This document shows, piece after piece, positions 9,437-22,250 of a stretch of DNA of 56,064 bases (within the stretch, counting starts at the first letter, position 1; each line of letters begins with the position of its first letter). The position numbers were made by a program, and so were the translations under genes. Location: positions 50,810 to 106,873 of the forward strand of contig JADGJC010000116.1 in the NCBI GenBank assembly GCA_027596075.1. The letters run 5' to 3'. Below the pieces are notes generated by a model. The model was given only the letters and a program-made list of their open reading frames with translations. It did no database searches and was not told the DNA's origin. This DNA comes from Rhizophlyctis rosea. Its lineage: Eukaryota; Chytridiomycota; Chytridiomycetes; Rhizophlyctidales; Rhizophlyctidaceae.

Positions 9437-12280
9437 AATTCACATTCACTTTCTGGACGTTCCACTGCTCATGTTCGCCATCCTAAGCATGATGATCATA
9501 TCAGCAATCTTTCGAGTGCAAAGTTTGAAGATGACAATGGTGTACGAACCAGCACAGCCCTCATCACAACCCCAAAATGCATTCACATTAAGGAACAAAT
9601 TGTCGTCTAACGCCACATGCTAACTCGATACTCTAGCCGCCGTATACTCCGTATCTCGCACAAATGACTGTTTAGTGAGATGGTGTAGCTCGAGTCAGCT
9701 GGCGATGACGTTTCGTTTATCCTGATGTCATGGGAAAGGTTTTAGAGTGTTGCCCCTCAGCGTTTGTGAGGGGTGTTGGTTCTCAAATTTTGGAAAGTGG
9801 TAGCAGCACCCGGATTGTCAAATTCGTTGTTCTGCATTCAATCCAGCCCTTCAAACTTCGTATGTGCTTGGGAATCCATCAAAGCATCATGCTTTATCAC
9901 AAAAACAGTCCATGCGGGTTCATCAGTTCTATGAAGTCCACACCCCCGCAAAAGTGGTCCAACTTGAATACAACCCGACTGCGAGGCAAAACCCACTAAT
10001 CGAAGCGTCTTCCCACATACCTTGCCGAAAATATACCAAAAGGCGACATATCAGTATCAAGAAAACGTATGCTGTTGGCACAGTGTGCATAAGTCACTTG
10101 AAAGGATCAGTCTGGCAATAACGGTAGGAAGATTGCGTACCTACAACTTCGCACGCTGCAGGCCAGCCTCCTCCCAGCATAAAACATAAAGTCCTGCTTC
10201 CTCGCGATTAGGCGGAAGCAAGCAGTGTAAAACCGTTGTTGGGGTTGTGAGAGACTGCATAGGGTGGTGCGTTATCGGTTGTAGTATTGTTGTGGGAAGG
10301 AGATCAGTTCCGTCAAATGTGCCAACTGGGGATGGGTTTGGGGTGGTGATTGGCACAACAGTCGTGTGCACCATCCATAACTGTGTAACGCTGACGCTGC
10401 ACGTCTGAGTGTGCTTTCCAACGAAGACAAGGTCACTTCAACAAGCATACAAAGCAGATGATATCTTGAAAATTCATTATATATTGGTGAAATTACATAG
10501 TACAGAGAGTATCCAAAACTACTACTAATATCCAACTTCGACAATTCCACACCGGCATGCACGCTCCTAGCCGGGCAATCCCCTGTAAGTTGGATTGCCC
10601 GTTTCCAGGCCCCGCCACGAGGAGGCGGCGTGCGTAGGGGCCCGGTTAGTAGAAAAGAACGGAGCATAATGGAGAAGTTACCTGGGAACTGTCGACGCAA
10701 CACCCACCAAAAGCTGCCCCGACGATGCAAAAGTATTAATACCAATCGCATACATACCTCCTGTTAACTAGAAGTTAGGACCCCCTACCAGCAAGCTGAA
10801 AGCAAGCTTCCAACTGTTGGCGACCGTTACCACCATTGCCGAGAGGTCAGCGGCGTAGTGCTTCGACATGACTCCAGGATAATATGCGAACTTTCCGTTG
10901 GGGTTACGGGGGCGCCCACAGTGACTATCCCAAAGCCAATCCAACCCTCCACCTTCGACAATGGGGATGAAGCAAAAACCTCCTCCGAAGAGGAGGGACC
11001 CTTCAAAACCCACCGCGTCGGCTTCGAGCTAAGCTACAACGGAGCACGTTCTCAGAGAGAAAGTATCTGAACCGCGTAGGTTAGGCCCTAGGAGGTCTAT
11101 GCTAACGTTTCAACGGGGGATGGAACGTATGGATGAAGAATGGCGGATGAAAATTGCAAAGATCGAAATTACGAAAGAATGAAGTTGGGGAACGAAGTAT
11201 GAGAAGGAAGGGACAGGGAAGGAGGCCTTTTATAGATTCAGGGCAGATCGACGATCGCCCAACACTCCAAACGGATCCGCTTCAGCACCGCCACCGCACG
11301 GGTTGCGTCAGGGTCCTATTGAATCTCACCATTCTCCTCCATCCTTCGAAATCGCATGCTTGGCATTGCTTGCCATCCTCGCTCCGACGGAATCTTTGTG
11401 AGCTTATGAAAAAGAACCTTAAAAAGTTGACTGTCATATTTACACGGAAGGCCAATTAATCTTCAGCATATTGAGTCGTTTAAGACCACACCGCAAGAGA
11501 ACCACAATCGGTTCAACTGGTTGCACAGTAATGTTCTGGCATAACGTAATTAGCGTCCTGCATCTTGGATGTGCCAAGCTTTCAAACCCACATCTTATAT
11601 TCAGGGCCATCTGTTTGAATTGTCATATATACACTCGGTTGTTCACTCAATTTGCTTTGTGAATGTAACCGCTTGATATAGGCACTCATCAACCGGAAAA
11701 CATTCAGGGTTTCGATTGGGAGAGCGTCCCACGTCAGACGGTGCACACGTCTCATTCATAAATGATCTGCGATTCCTGGGATAATTGGCAACCACAACAA
11801 TTCACCAAACGTTCTGCGATGTTGGAATGCGCACTGCGCCTCCTTGGAATAATATGGTCAAAATGAAATGCGGAAGTTACAAAGCTATCGCGCCATAGGC
11901 AGCGTCATTACTGATGAAGTAGCACTTCGAGTCTGGATGTTGAGCACTGATAATTCTCAATTGTTATCTCCTCCCTTATGGTGTCATGAAACGTAGCCGA
12001 ATTTGGGGTGAACCAATAAGCAACTCGATCTATCACGATATTCACATCAGATTCGTAGGGTGCTAGAATGTACAAATGGCACACCTATTGCCTTCGTATT
12101 ATCCCAATGCTCTTCTAGACGCACAACATTTACAAGAAATGACAAAGGAAGAACTGTACATACAGAACCATCCTTGGTCTTTGTGAACAATGCTACCTCT
12201 GTGTCCGGCTCCAAATGCCTTATGCCACAACTTCATACTACTCCCCTCCTTCACTAATCCTTGGACCCCTCCACCACCCA
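9437..12280. other. No supported gene (2.8 kb)
   Basis: Only short, mutually overlapping frames without domains occur on either strand. Nothing repeat-like or RNA-like was recognised. Together with its flanks it makes this the longest empty stretch of the window. Confidence 0.5.
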
Positions 12281-13652
12281 CTAATCTGACTCCTCCACCT
12301 CCGAGCTATCATACGCTTCCTCCATCTCCTCATCGGACTCCTCATCCCCTGAGTCATCAAGCACCTCTTCCATCTCCTTATCCGACTCTTCCTCCTCTCT
12401 ATGAGAGGTATTGGCTGTTGCTTGGGGGGCATGGTGTGGAAGATCTGCAATTAAACAATCATATATAAGTTAATGCAATCAATGAGATGTTGGAAAGCCA
12501 TCAATAATTTCTGATGATCCACAAAACCTCTGACGGAATCCAAGTTTAGCACCGGACCGGCAAACTCGGGGAATGTGCTATTGTCGAACGTGATTTCGCG
12601 CACCTTCCCGCTGAAGTAGCGCCGCATCCTTTCTCGAATCTGCTCATCCGTCTCCACTTTCTTCGCCTTCATTACAGTACCAACATTGTAGGCGTCAGGA
12701 TTTGGAATGCGGATGTTGAGGATGGGCAAAGGCAACCCCACGCGAGCAGCTCCCGTTGGAATGGCGTTTGCGATGTCCGGGTAATCGAAGCGGTGGACAT
12801 AAGCGATCTCGACGTATTTCAATACCGGGCTGGAGAAGATTGGGCGGAGGGCATTGGTCTGTTTCGACAGATTTGGATCGGGGAGACGGACATTGCCGAT
12901 TTTCGCACTCGGTCGTTGACTCCATGCCAGGGCAAATTCAGCAAACTGTGAAGAGTTGGTTGTAATCAGCAAATGAAACTCTGGCTCCTTGCACAACTGC
13001 CATCAATCAGTCAACTAACCCATTTGTTCCCAAGGTTGTTGCATCGATCAATGGTGCATCCTGCAAGGACAAGCTCCTCCAGCTGCGGGACTGCCGCCGA
13101 CAGATCTTGCGCTGAAATCCATTCCGAAACGCGGACATTGACCAGCCATAACGTTTTGATGCAGTCGCCGAGAGACTGGAGGAGGATGTTCTTCGTTGCA
13201 AAATTCACAAAACCCAGCTTCAATGCCCTCGTTCGGCTGGTCCTCCAACTAGTGGTCCGAGCGGCACCAATCCCAACCATTCCACCCACTGTACCCTCCC
13301 CCTCAATTTGCAACCTTGTCACCCCATCCCAGGCTGCTAGGCTGATGTAGGAAACCTTGACCTCGACAATGCCAACAAATGTGGTAAGGGCGAGAAAACG
13401 AGCGGCATCCATAGCTGGGGTGGCATGAACACCCTCGCCGTACATCTCAACAAACGGTGGGGTATTGGACGTTTTCAAGTGTGGTAATAATGCGACCCAG
13501 ACAGCATCTTCATGGAGTATTGCTTGCGGATTTCCACACAGACGGATTTCGCCATTGTCTTCTTCGTTCCCTTGATGAACGCAAAGTTCATATTTGGGGT
13601 GTCGCTCGTATGCAGGGGAAGGGTTGTCTGCTTTGCTTCTTGAGTAGAGCAT
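12281..13652 (-). CDS. LRR-like family protein, paralog B, with acidic tail
   Basis: Three exons join in frame: 13652-13020, 12945-12528 and 12444-12281, giving 404 residues. Introns are 74 bp (GTTAGT...TTCACAG, phase 0) and 83 bp (GTTTTG...ATTGCAG, phase 1; weak donor). The body matches paralogs at 5.3 and 15.2 kb: a GEGVHATPAM segment, FLALTTFVGIVEVKVSYI, TLWLVNVRVSEWI, and DLSAAVPQLEELVLAGC just before the first intron, as in the other two copies. The region after it has SPVLKYVEIAYV and a basic REITFDNSTFPEFAGP end that aligns with the last residues of the other copies. Only this copy adds a last exon coding a strongly acidic tail (EEEESDKEMEEVLDD and similar). ATG 13652 is the first in frame. 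Likely an LRR protein; function unknown. Confidence 0.72.
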
Positions 13653-15188
13653 GGTGCAGTGCAAGTGAGAAATGTGATGATATGATTTCTATGTTGTGGC
13701 AAGAAGGAAAAGGAAGCCAAGTCACAATAAGTGAGGCGTGTGGCTATTGATTCTACCATGATGTGAGGAAATAGCTAATGTGCGCAGCTAATGCACATGA
13801 CTACGTTGAATTAAGATAGATTGTGCAATGCTGATGAAGAGGGTGCGACAGGATACGACGCCACCTGCTTCACCTGCGGGTGTTCAAAATCAGCCAAATG
13901 TTGGGACCATGGAATGTAGGTCATGCAATATCACGCACAAAATAACTTTACAGTAACCCGAAATCAGCAGCACAAGATCACGTACGTTTCTTTCGTTATA
14001 TCCTGGGGTAACGAGGAACATCAGCAAACGCCCTCAGCTCAAATGCTGGCCATGACAGATTGAACATATATGCTTACCACCAATCAAGATTTACTTCCAG
14101 AGCAGCCCTAGAGTACGTGCCTAGGTAAAGACTCCCGTGAACACTCGATGCGCAACTATGCGAAGAAGCAGTTAGCGCGCATTCGGAATGCGCAAGCCCC
14201 CAAACCAGTGGACGTCTCTTTGATCAGAAGCAGCACGCGAGCGATAGCAATTAGTGAACACAAACCTTGTGAAATACAATATACCGCTACTTCAACAATA
14301 GCAAACCACGCAAAAGGTATTCGGAAAAACAACCACGACGGTTTGATAAAAGTGTGGGAAGAGCGTGTGCGTTGCGGGAATCGAATATTTGTTTCAGTGC
14401 GAGGGTGGCGCCATTGAAGGGTGGATTATGTATGTCGGTGTGGATTCAGGCCAGTCCGCGGAATTGTATATATGGAGCGTACAAATAGTGAATCCGGTAT
14501 CGGAGGAACAGGTGTTATGGCCGGATGGGTGTTTCGGATAAGGGTATGTTTCGTTGCAGCGACACTTCGACGGATAAGAGAGACAGCAGCCTAGAGTAGA
14601 AAAAGTCTTCAGTTTCAATGTTGACGGTACGTACAGTATTGTTCAAAACTCCTTGTTAGGTTTTGACGGAAGCAGATTGGATGTCCCTGAATACCCTTAC
14701 CGAAAGAAGTTGGTTGTGTGTTCACTTCTTCTACCTTTCGAGAGTCTTCCAGCGCTGACGCTGTTAGCCTACAAACGGTATCGCAAGTGGCAAGAAGTCA
14801 CGTCACGTCCAATTGGCGGACAACAGCAGGAAAGGATGCGTGGAAAAGGGAAGGGAGGTCCACAGTGGGCAGTGGGCACCGGGCATTGGCTGTGATGATT
14901 TGTCTAAATAAGGCTGATTTGGGGAAGGCGATGGCTTGGACCCAAGGGTCCTTTGGATGGCAGCAAAGCACGCTCCCCGTTTTTCCCCATCTCGCGCACC
15001 ACTTTCCTCATCAACATCATCCCATGAGTATGGCCATTTGTAGCTGATGCATCCGGCACACGGTTCGGACCTTTACACCACAATTGCAACACTCCCCACT
15101 CCAACGAAATGGCAAATGCAACAGGATTCCACAAGGATTTCACGCTCTGCGCATTACCATTTAAAAAAATTATACAACATCACACCGC
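13653..15188. other. No supported gene (1.5 kb)
   Basis: Spacer between paralogs B and C of the LRR-like family, both on the minus strand. Short frames only. It includes the presumed promoter of paralog B near 13.7 kb; no clear TATA element seen. Confidence 0.5.
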
Positions 15189-16385
15189 TTATCCACCAAT
15201 AGGCTGCACAAAGGAGGGATCATCCCACTCTTCAACCATCAAACTCTCCACCGTCCTCCTAAATGCCTCCTTCTGCTTGTGAAAGGTCTTGTCGAGGGTT
15301 TTGGCAATTTCCTTGTCCGTCGTCCCCGCGAACCTGTCCCTGGTCGTCCAAAATTTTACACGGCGGATAGGTCCGGTACGTTCGTGGATAGGGACAACAT
15401 CATTAATGATGTTGGTGCCAAACGCATCAGGTAAGTACATCTCAATGTCGTCTATCGTTGGAATGCCGAAGACGACCTTGTAAAGCTCAGAGCAGTGTCG
15501 AAATGATTCATCAGGAAGAGATATTTTCGTGATTGACACGTCGCGGTCTAGTAGTTCTGTTAGGAAGTCGATGACCTGCAATAGGTGATGATGTCAATTA
15601 GTCAAGAAGATGACACGCAATAAAATGAATACGTGGGAGTTACACATCAAACGTAGAGGAAACATACATATGTGTGATTCACATAGCGATAGAGTTGACA
15701 TTTTCCTAAGGGTGATTTTGCGCACAGCGGGTAGCATAGAGGCCAAGTCTTCGGCTGGGATGTTTTCGAAGTCGATCTTATCGCCCGATTCGTCCTTTGC
15801 TGCCTTCTGCGTCTTCCTCATGGTAACTTTGTACAAGCACAGCTCTGTCACGTGGCGTGACAGAAAGGGCTTAAACGGATGGTCGTTGAGGAATGTGATG
15901 TTTGCGAGGGTAAGGATTTCGACGTGTGTCAGGTGATCATCAACGATGTTCACCGCCAATTCTTGACCAATAGTGATGTCGGACGCGTCGAGTTTCCTGA
16001 CGTTGGCAGTCAACACCAATTCAATGAAAGATAATGCTGGGATGGTGTAGCAGGGGTCGTTCCCTTCACCCGAAAGACGAAGTGACGAGAATTTGGAAGG
16101 TGCACCACGGAGGTGCTGAACTGCCGGCATGACAACTTCAATGAGCTTGTCCCAATGGAAGTTATGTTTGAAAACGAGGTTTGTGAAAGGGGCGGATTCC
16201 AAACATGCGACTGGAACGTCGTCGTATTCGTCAACGGCAAGGGATACTTTCGGTCTCAGAGCCACTTCATTATATGATGGGCGCGGAAGACTATCCAGCT
16301 CGGACATGTCGGTGAAGGTGAGGGGTGTTCGTTGTTGGGTATGAGTGTGGACTAATGGGTCCGGCTTCTGCGAGGGAGCGTGCAT
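15189..16385 (-). CDS. LRR-like family protein, paralog C
   Basis: Two exons join in phase 0: 16385-15633 and 15575-15189, giving 379 residues. The 57-bp intron (GTATTC...TTGCAG) contains a GACTAAT branch site. The protein starts at ATG 16385 (a second ATG at 16307 is also possible), with SELDSLPRPSYNEVALRP, then HWDKLIEVVMPAVQHLRG, LSGEGNDPCYTIPALSFIEL, a VEILTLANITFL unit, VTELCLYKVTM, and DLASMLPAVRKITLRKM near the exon end. After the intron come FLTELLDRDVSITKISLPD and a basic end SFVQPIGG. Strand-turn units at about 25-30 residue spacing suggest leucine-rich repeats. It shares intron position and phase with paralogs A and B, so the three descend from one gene. No F-box seen; role unknown. 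Confidence 0.75.
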
Positions 16386-16879
16386 TTGTGTCAGATTCCT
16401 GTCAAGGAGAGAATCCACAGTCAAATATACACACCCTATGAACGAAACGGTAGGTTGTATTTATCGCTTGCCGGGCACTGGAAGCAAAAAGTTGCCTAAG
16501 TCGCGCCCGAATGGTTGCGGATGTGCGTATGTACGGTGTGCGAGAGCGGCTAAGAAAGCAGAGGCACGTAAAAAGTTCGTGATTCGACGTGTCGACCGCT
16601 TTTGGGGTGATTGAATTATGGGGTGGTGGTCGGGATGGGATAAGGTCGGGTTTTGCTGGCGCTGGAATGAAGGATTGTGTATTTCTGTTGGGTAGGTGTA
16701 GGTGTGAAGGGGCATAGAAGGGCTATCTGTGAAGTCTTTGTTTCGCTCTTTTTATGAGAAGACGGGGACTGGGGGTGGTGCAACTTGTGGTGTGGTGGAT
16801 ATCAGTGCTGTCGCTTGGTCCTTGTGGGTATCGTTATCCCTCCAACGTGCGTTGGATTTTGTGGAGAGAAATTTTGGCG

Positions 16880-17722
16880 GAGACAACTGTTGTAGTGTAC
16901 AGTGTCCTCCAAATCTCCCTAATCAAGCAGGCGATCAATCTGAAAAACAGAAGTAAAGTTCATGTAGTGACAGGCACATACTGTTGAGTATTTGAGATTG
17001 AAGGGCTCGTCGTCGCTCTATTGCGTTTCCCAGATATGTTTTCCTAGGAACCACTCACTCGCGTCATTCCCGTCTTCCCTTCCTCCACTCCGCCCGGCTC
17101 AACCATTCGGCGTGATAGTAGCTCATATTCTGTCACAAAGGTCAGATATCCAAAATATGTCCAAAATACGAAAAGGCGTTCCTCACCTTATACTTGACGA
17201 GAAGCTCTCCTTCCCATTGTCCGGGTTCATTCGCCACGAAATAAGCTTTTCGATTTGAGTCCTGTCCCTCAGACCGACGAGGACGGGCTCGTACGGTACA
17301 CCCGACGCCTTGAAATCGCCATTCGAGGCTTCCTTCTTGCCCTTCTGCTTCTTGCCCTGTTTCTTCTTTGGCTTGACTTCTTCGTATTCGTCTTTCGACT
17401 CGTCGTCTCCATTTGCTACCCCTTCCTGTTCCTGCGGATAGGCAATATCAGTACATACAGCTTGTATGCAATTGTAAATTGTTTGGTCAATCTCGCAATA
17501 CCTCTTCCTCATCCTCTTCGCCTTCTCCCTCACTCTCATCGGCCTCCCCGCTTTTCCCATTTTCCTTCACTGGCGCCTTATCCTGCTCATCAGGGCTGAC
17601 AGGACTTCCGGCCCCATCTTGCGACCATGATGAATCGGTATCAGAGGCGAAAGGGTCACTTTCGTCGTTGGGATCATGCGACGCCGCCCGAGAAACCGGT
17701 GTGGATTCGGTTGATGTACTTG
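16880..17722 (-). pseudogene. Fragment of a CHD/Mi-2-type chromatin remodeler (tandem chromodomains), broken
   Basis: The minus strand reads an acidic/Ser-rich exon (17722-17513, SEGEGEEDEEE), a GTATTG...CCGCAG intron, a Lys-rich patch (KPKKKQGKKQKGKK), then a chromodomain start: TQIEKLISWR, a one-base frame change, EGELLVKYK, a GTGAGG...GACAG intron, NMSYYHAEWLSRAEW. Farther on come DDEPFNLKYST and, after a GTATGT...TTTTCAG intron, IDRLLD, a TAG, GDLEDTVHY, which is how the second chromodomain of CHD proteins begins. There is at least one frameshift and one or two in-frame stops, and no SNF2 ATPase follows: paralog C lies directly downstream. In the family these domains bind histone tails. 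Here only a dead N-terminal piece is left, or a badly assembled one. Confidence 0.65.
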
Positions 17723-17767
17723 TCTACTCGATCCTTTCCACTAAAGCATTGCAGACTGAAGATTTAA

Positions 17768-18580
17768 TTAGCGCGAATTGACTTCGCGTTTGTGTTCGTA
17801 TGTGATCATCAACCTACGAACAGCGGCTGTGAACGCTGAAACACCCACAACAACATTCCCCAACACCCTCCCATATCGCCTGACGTCCATCGCCCGAATC
17901 GGAAGCTTGCACCACGGACACCGCGGAACCGTACGCGACATTTTCAACGGGAAGGTAAAGAACATGCGTATACGACCCCCTCACCGTTCCCTCGCCATAG
18001 AAATTCGTCATATCTATTAACCCGTTCAGTGTCATGTACGCGAACATGTGTCCGCACCCGAGGACGAGGCAGGGTTTTTTATGTGGGTCGGTGTCACGGA
18101 AAGATTTAAGTTCGTATAAATTGACGCGGAGAGATTTGGTGGTTGGTGGGCCGCAGGTTCGGCAGAATGTTGCGATGGGACATTGTTCGCCCCATACTTC
18201 TAGGCCTGGGCGATTGTTTGAGGGTTAGTTCGGTGAGAAAGATGCAACCCATAGCCAACCCCGCCCACCTGTCAAACCCACAAAAACTCACCAATAAACC
18301 CCCCACAACACCTCAAATCACTACTCCACTCCCTATTCAACGTATGCGGGCGTCTCCAACCACCAATGATCCATGACAGAATACAGCGCCCCGATCAACA
18401 GACCCGACCGCCCGCAGCTGATGGGGACCCATGACGCGGAGGAGAAGAGCTGGGAGACGTTGTTGGGGTATCGGGTTATGTTGTGTTCTTTTTGGAGGTT
18501 GTCGATGATGAGGGACAGTCAAAAGGCTCATCTTCAAAGAGAATGATTGCGACCAAATGTTCTCCACCTACCTTGATGAC
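17768..18580 (-). pseudogene. C-terminal piece of an NFX1-type (ZNFX1-like) protein, broken
   Basis: Minus-strand pieces read CCGG, an intron ending TCGCCCAG, EVWGEQCPIATFCRTCG, LRVNLYELKSFRDTD, KPCLVLGCGHMFAYMTLNGL and DMTNFYGEGT, then in another frame VPRCPWCKLPIRAMDVRRYGR, ending VNSR and a TAA at 17768-17770. The order of Cys pairs, the P-C-x2-L-x2-CGH-x-F core and the CPxCxxPIR...RYGR block is the C-terminal module that follows NFX1-type fingers in ZNFX1-like helicases (RNA silencing or antiviral RNA factors in other eukaryotes). The helicase is not in the window. The change of frame between YGEGT and VPRC has no usable acceptor, so the piece is broken. It lies just upstream of, and on the same strand as, the CHD piece. 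Confidence 0.55.
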
Positions 18581-18599
18581 CACAAGTCAACTTTTTCTC

Positions 18600-21149
18600 T
18601 CAACGTCGATTGGATGAAAGGCGATTGCCTATGGCATATCAGAGTGTCATAATTTACTCTCGACAACAGCAAAGCAGAAGCAGCGAAAATAAACGAACCA
18701 CTCAAAAGGCGCTCCAAAAGGAACCAAACACTCCGCCTTATGCGGACACCTCTACTTGCACTCCTCCTTACAAACCTGATAAGGCATCTTACACTTCAAC
18801 CCACACTCTGAATGCACACACTCAATCAACCACTCCTCTTCACATGGAGGACACCGTACATTTGTATGATTGCGTCGCACCTAAGATACGCTTCACAAAT
18901 TGAGATTGCATGATAATAACCCGGCTATGCCAACTCAAGAGTTTTGATCCTTGATGATGAAATGACATATGTCAGAGGGAGAGTGAGAACCAACGTCCTT
19001 TGTCATAGGCCAGGTAGAAAGCCGATCAATAATCAAACACACGCTCGAGTATGGCTACAAACACTACAGCGATTTTGCTTCTCTCACAGCAACCATGACC
19101 AAGCTGAGCTGACGTCTTCTTCCCGATTCAATTCCCAGCACAAGTCTTCAATGCCTACCTCACAAAAACTTACAACGCCGTTTCATACTGAAAACGAAAT
19201 CGTCGTTACGCAGGGTTTATTGTGATTTGGAGACTTCTCACAGTCGGATAGACGGATCTGGCTAAAGAAGATACGTCAGCACCCACTTCTTGATGAGCGA
19301 TTGTTACATCAAGACCAAAGTTATCTGCTGCACCAAGTCCAAACGGACGCACCTCAACAGGAAGCTACTCCGTCGAACACGCAGCTCCCTCTCGTCTCAG
19401 TACGGCCTTCTGGTGCGGCTGCAGCCTTAATCAAAGTATCACTAACATGAAATACATATTAGCGCTCTTCCCAGACGCAAAACAATGAAGGGCCATGAGC
19501 TTTGAATGCAACACCACCGGCGGCATAACGCACATCATCAAACTGGCCACATGAACGACCCACACTCGCTTAGCATTTTCTTCCAAATGCATAATTTCAG
19601 AACTGGCCGCCGAATTCGATAACGATGTGATTACTGCAAGCGCGCGCGGTAAAGTTTGAGCTTGACGTCGACAAGACCTATTATGATCGTCATAGAGATG
19701 GCTATCAGTCAGAGCATTATCTTTACACGCTGGTCAATGAAAGCAGTTCTCATGATATCAACCAGCTCGACCCCTCGTTTTTCCCTCCTTCCTTCCCCCA
19801 ACTCGTCCGCAGAGCAAAACGCTACTCGGCAATTTCGCTCGTGGGCCACCCTTCCCACCACTCCGCCGGACTGGACAATTACTATCAGAGGTCCATTATG
19901 GCAAGTATTATGTCCAAATCTGGTTTCTTGATACTATGCAGATGGGACCATTCGCGTACAAAAGTGAGGACGATCGGTGTTGGCACGGTGAGGTCGGAGT
20001 CGTCTAGCCGAAGTATGACAACTTTGTGCGTGAAGCGGATGACTATGTGGTCGCTGGTGACGTTTGGTGCTGCGCCTATATGTGTGTGGGTATGGGTACA
20101 GCCGTCAACCGATCTGAATTGCAAGGCATGGGAAAGCGAGATGAAGGCTGAAGGGGGCCTGCGATGGCCTGGCCGAGTGGCTGGCATGGCAGCTGCGCAT
20201 TCCGTCTGCTCTGGAGGCACTGTGACGGCGCCACATCGCGTCCCCTCCTCTGCAACGCAATTTTGGTTTATCAATGTTCCTTCTATGCACATATGGCGCA
20301 TAGTAGATACTGCTAGGTCCATGGATAGCAATAAGAAAGTTTGCTCATACCTCTCAGTCCTCACAACCATCTTATGATCCTTCTGGCAGTCGCAAGTTCA
20401 AACTTGGACGTGCGGTGGTGCTGTCACAATGTGCAAGGCCGCTATGCTGTGGTGAGTCCTCCTATGAGTTGATTCCAAGACTTTGTAGACTATGGAACTC
20501 GCACTTGCTCGAATGGCACGGAAATTGTTTCAACATATCTTCTGAGAGTTTGATTTGACTATGATCTGCGTCAGTATTTCAGCGCAAACTGTACTCCCTC
20601 AACCGCCCAAAACCAGATGGTGGTCGAACTGGTCAAGCTCGATTTAACTATCCTCAATTCGACAATGGTACCAAAGTCTTAAGTGTCTCATTATTGAGTC
20701 AAAACTCCAAGCGAAAAACTCCCCACGCCAGGCATTGAAGTATAGTATTTGTAAACAAATGGCCCCCAATCACAAACAATGCAACCCATTCCGGACATCT
20801 TGTAGCAGATGTTGAATTCATTCCACGGGAAGTTTTATCACCTTACCGCATCATAACAAACAAAAGGCACCATACACAATGAAAGAATAGATCGAGATCG
20901 AAGCCTTTATTGGAAAGCTCGTTACCCCCCAGGCACGTCATGCGCGTACACGGATTGGCAACATCATTGAATTCATGAATGCGCGTATGTTCGTGCTCTG
21001 CTGGAAACGCGTGCCAAACAAACGGACTGGATGCGCTACCATTGATTCTAAGCAAAAAGCGCATCTGATACAGCATCAAACATACTCTTTGCTTGTTATT
21101 CGGCATATCACTAAACGGACCATCGCCTCGTAAACGCACCCAACAAACA
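18600..21149. other. Gene-poor; one weak minus-strand frame
   Basis: No convincing gene. A minus-strand frame at 19885-20370 has a stretch HIVIRFTHKVVILRLDDSD that looks like strands of a repeat domain (the sort seen behind fungal F-boxes), but no start, splice sites or further repeats support it. The rest is short frames. Confidence 0.4.
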
Positions 21150-22232
21150 ATGTCCAACACCCTCCCCCAAGAACTCCACCTCCAGATCTTCGCCCACCTA
21201 GACGCCCGCTCCCTCCTCCGCGCCGGCCAATCCTGCAAAACTTGGCACACATGGACCGAAGACCCCTTGTTTGGAAGGCTCTTTGTATCAGGGAAGGTGT
21301 TAACCTCGATAGAGATAAATCCGATAACGAAAGGGAGAAGGGAAGGGAAGGTGTGGGAGGAGGGGAGGAGGTATCAGGGGAAACGACACACCCACCATAT
21401 AAAACGTTTTATATGACGCATTACTTACGGTCTCGACGACCGAGGATATGTGGTGTATGGGGGTCGAACTCCTTCTATGATCCGGAGTTTATTAGGCGGA
21501 TGGTTGCGGCTGCCAACGGGGATGCGGCGGGGACGGGGTTAAGTGACGGGATGGTGTTGCGGAGATTGCGGGGGTCGGTTGCCGGGTTGAGAGTCGTGTG
21601 TGTGCCGCGGGTTCGTGTGCCGTGCGAGGGATGCGTTATGGAGGGGCATTTCGGAGGTGATGGGAATGGGTCCGTGGTGGGGAATCCCGGTGGTGTGTTA
21701 CATTTGAGTAGGAGTGGGTTTATGGATTTTGGGAGGTTGTTGTGGGGTAAGTTTCAGTATCCACTCAAACTCCTTTCAGAGTCTTACTAAAACCTCTTCA
21801 TCATGATGCAAAAACATAGCCCCAATACCCGAAACACCCCTCACACCCCGTCCCATAACCCCACGTCAAAACCTCCTTCTCCACACCCTAACCTCAAACT
21901 GCACTTTAGCATCCTCCCTCCCATCCCTAACATCAGACTACACCCTCTCTACAATCTCTGCCATCGCTACATCCAGCCCTTCTCACCCGCTCGTCACATC
22001 TCTGCCCGAGTCAACAGCAGCCGCAACTCGCTCAGAGGGAGGATGGGATACGTCCTACCTCCCAACCCTCCTGAGAATTGGACGTCTGTCACTGGAAAGT
22101 GAGTTGGTGTCGACGTTGGGCGGGGATGGTGGTGGTAGTGTGAGAAGGATCGGAGGGAGGATTCAGGTGCCTGAGGTGAGGAGTTCGCACTTTACAGGGT
22201 GGGGTGCATGGGGTGGGATTGATTTTCTATAG
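21150..22232 (+). CDS. F-box protein
   Basis: ATG at 21150 opens a clear F-box: LPQELHLQIFAHLDARSLLR, then AGQSCKTWHTWTEDPLFGRLF (residues about 5-45), which would bind Skp1 in an SCF ubiquitin ligase. The frame then changes within 21290-21390, probably through a short intron starting GTGTTAACC; the acceptor is not certain. The following exon has TFYMTHYLRSRRPRICGVWG and a Gly/Arg-rich middle. An intron of 83 bp (GTAAGT at about 21747 to ACATAG) leads to a last exon with RIGRLSLESELVSTLGG and a GWGAWGGIDFL end before the TAG at 22230-22232. The substrate domain after the F-box is not recognised. Start chosen because the F-box begins within five residues of this ATG. Confidence 0.65.
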
Positions 22233-22250
22233 ATAGCTTTGATAAATTCA

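Noticed and set aside
19885..20370. 161-codon minus-strand frame with strand-like HIVIRFTHKVVILRLDDSD
   Set aside because: Looks repeat-like but isolated; no start, no further units and no splice sites, so mentioned only in the spacer entry.
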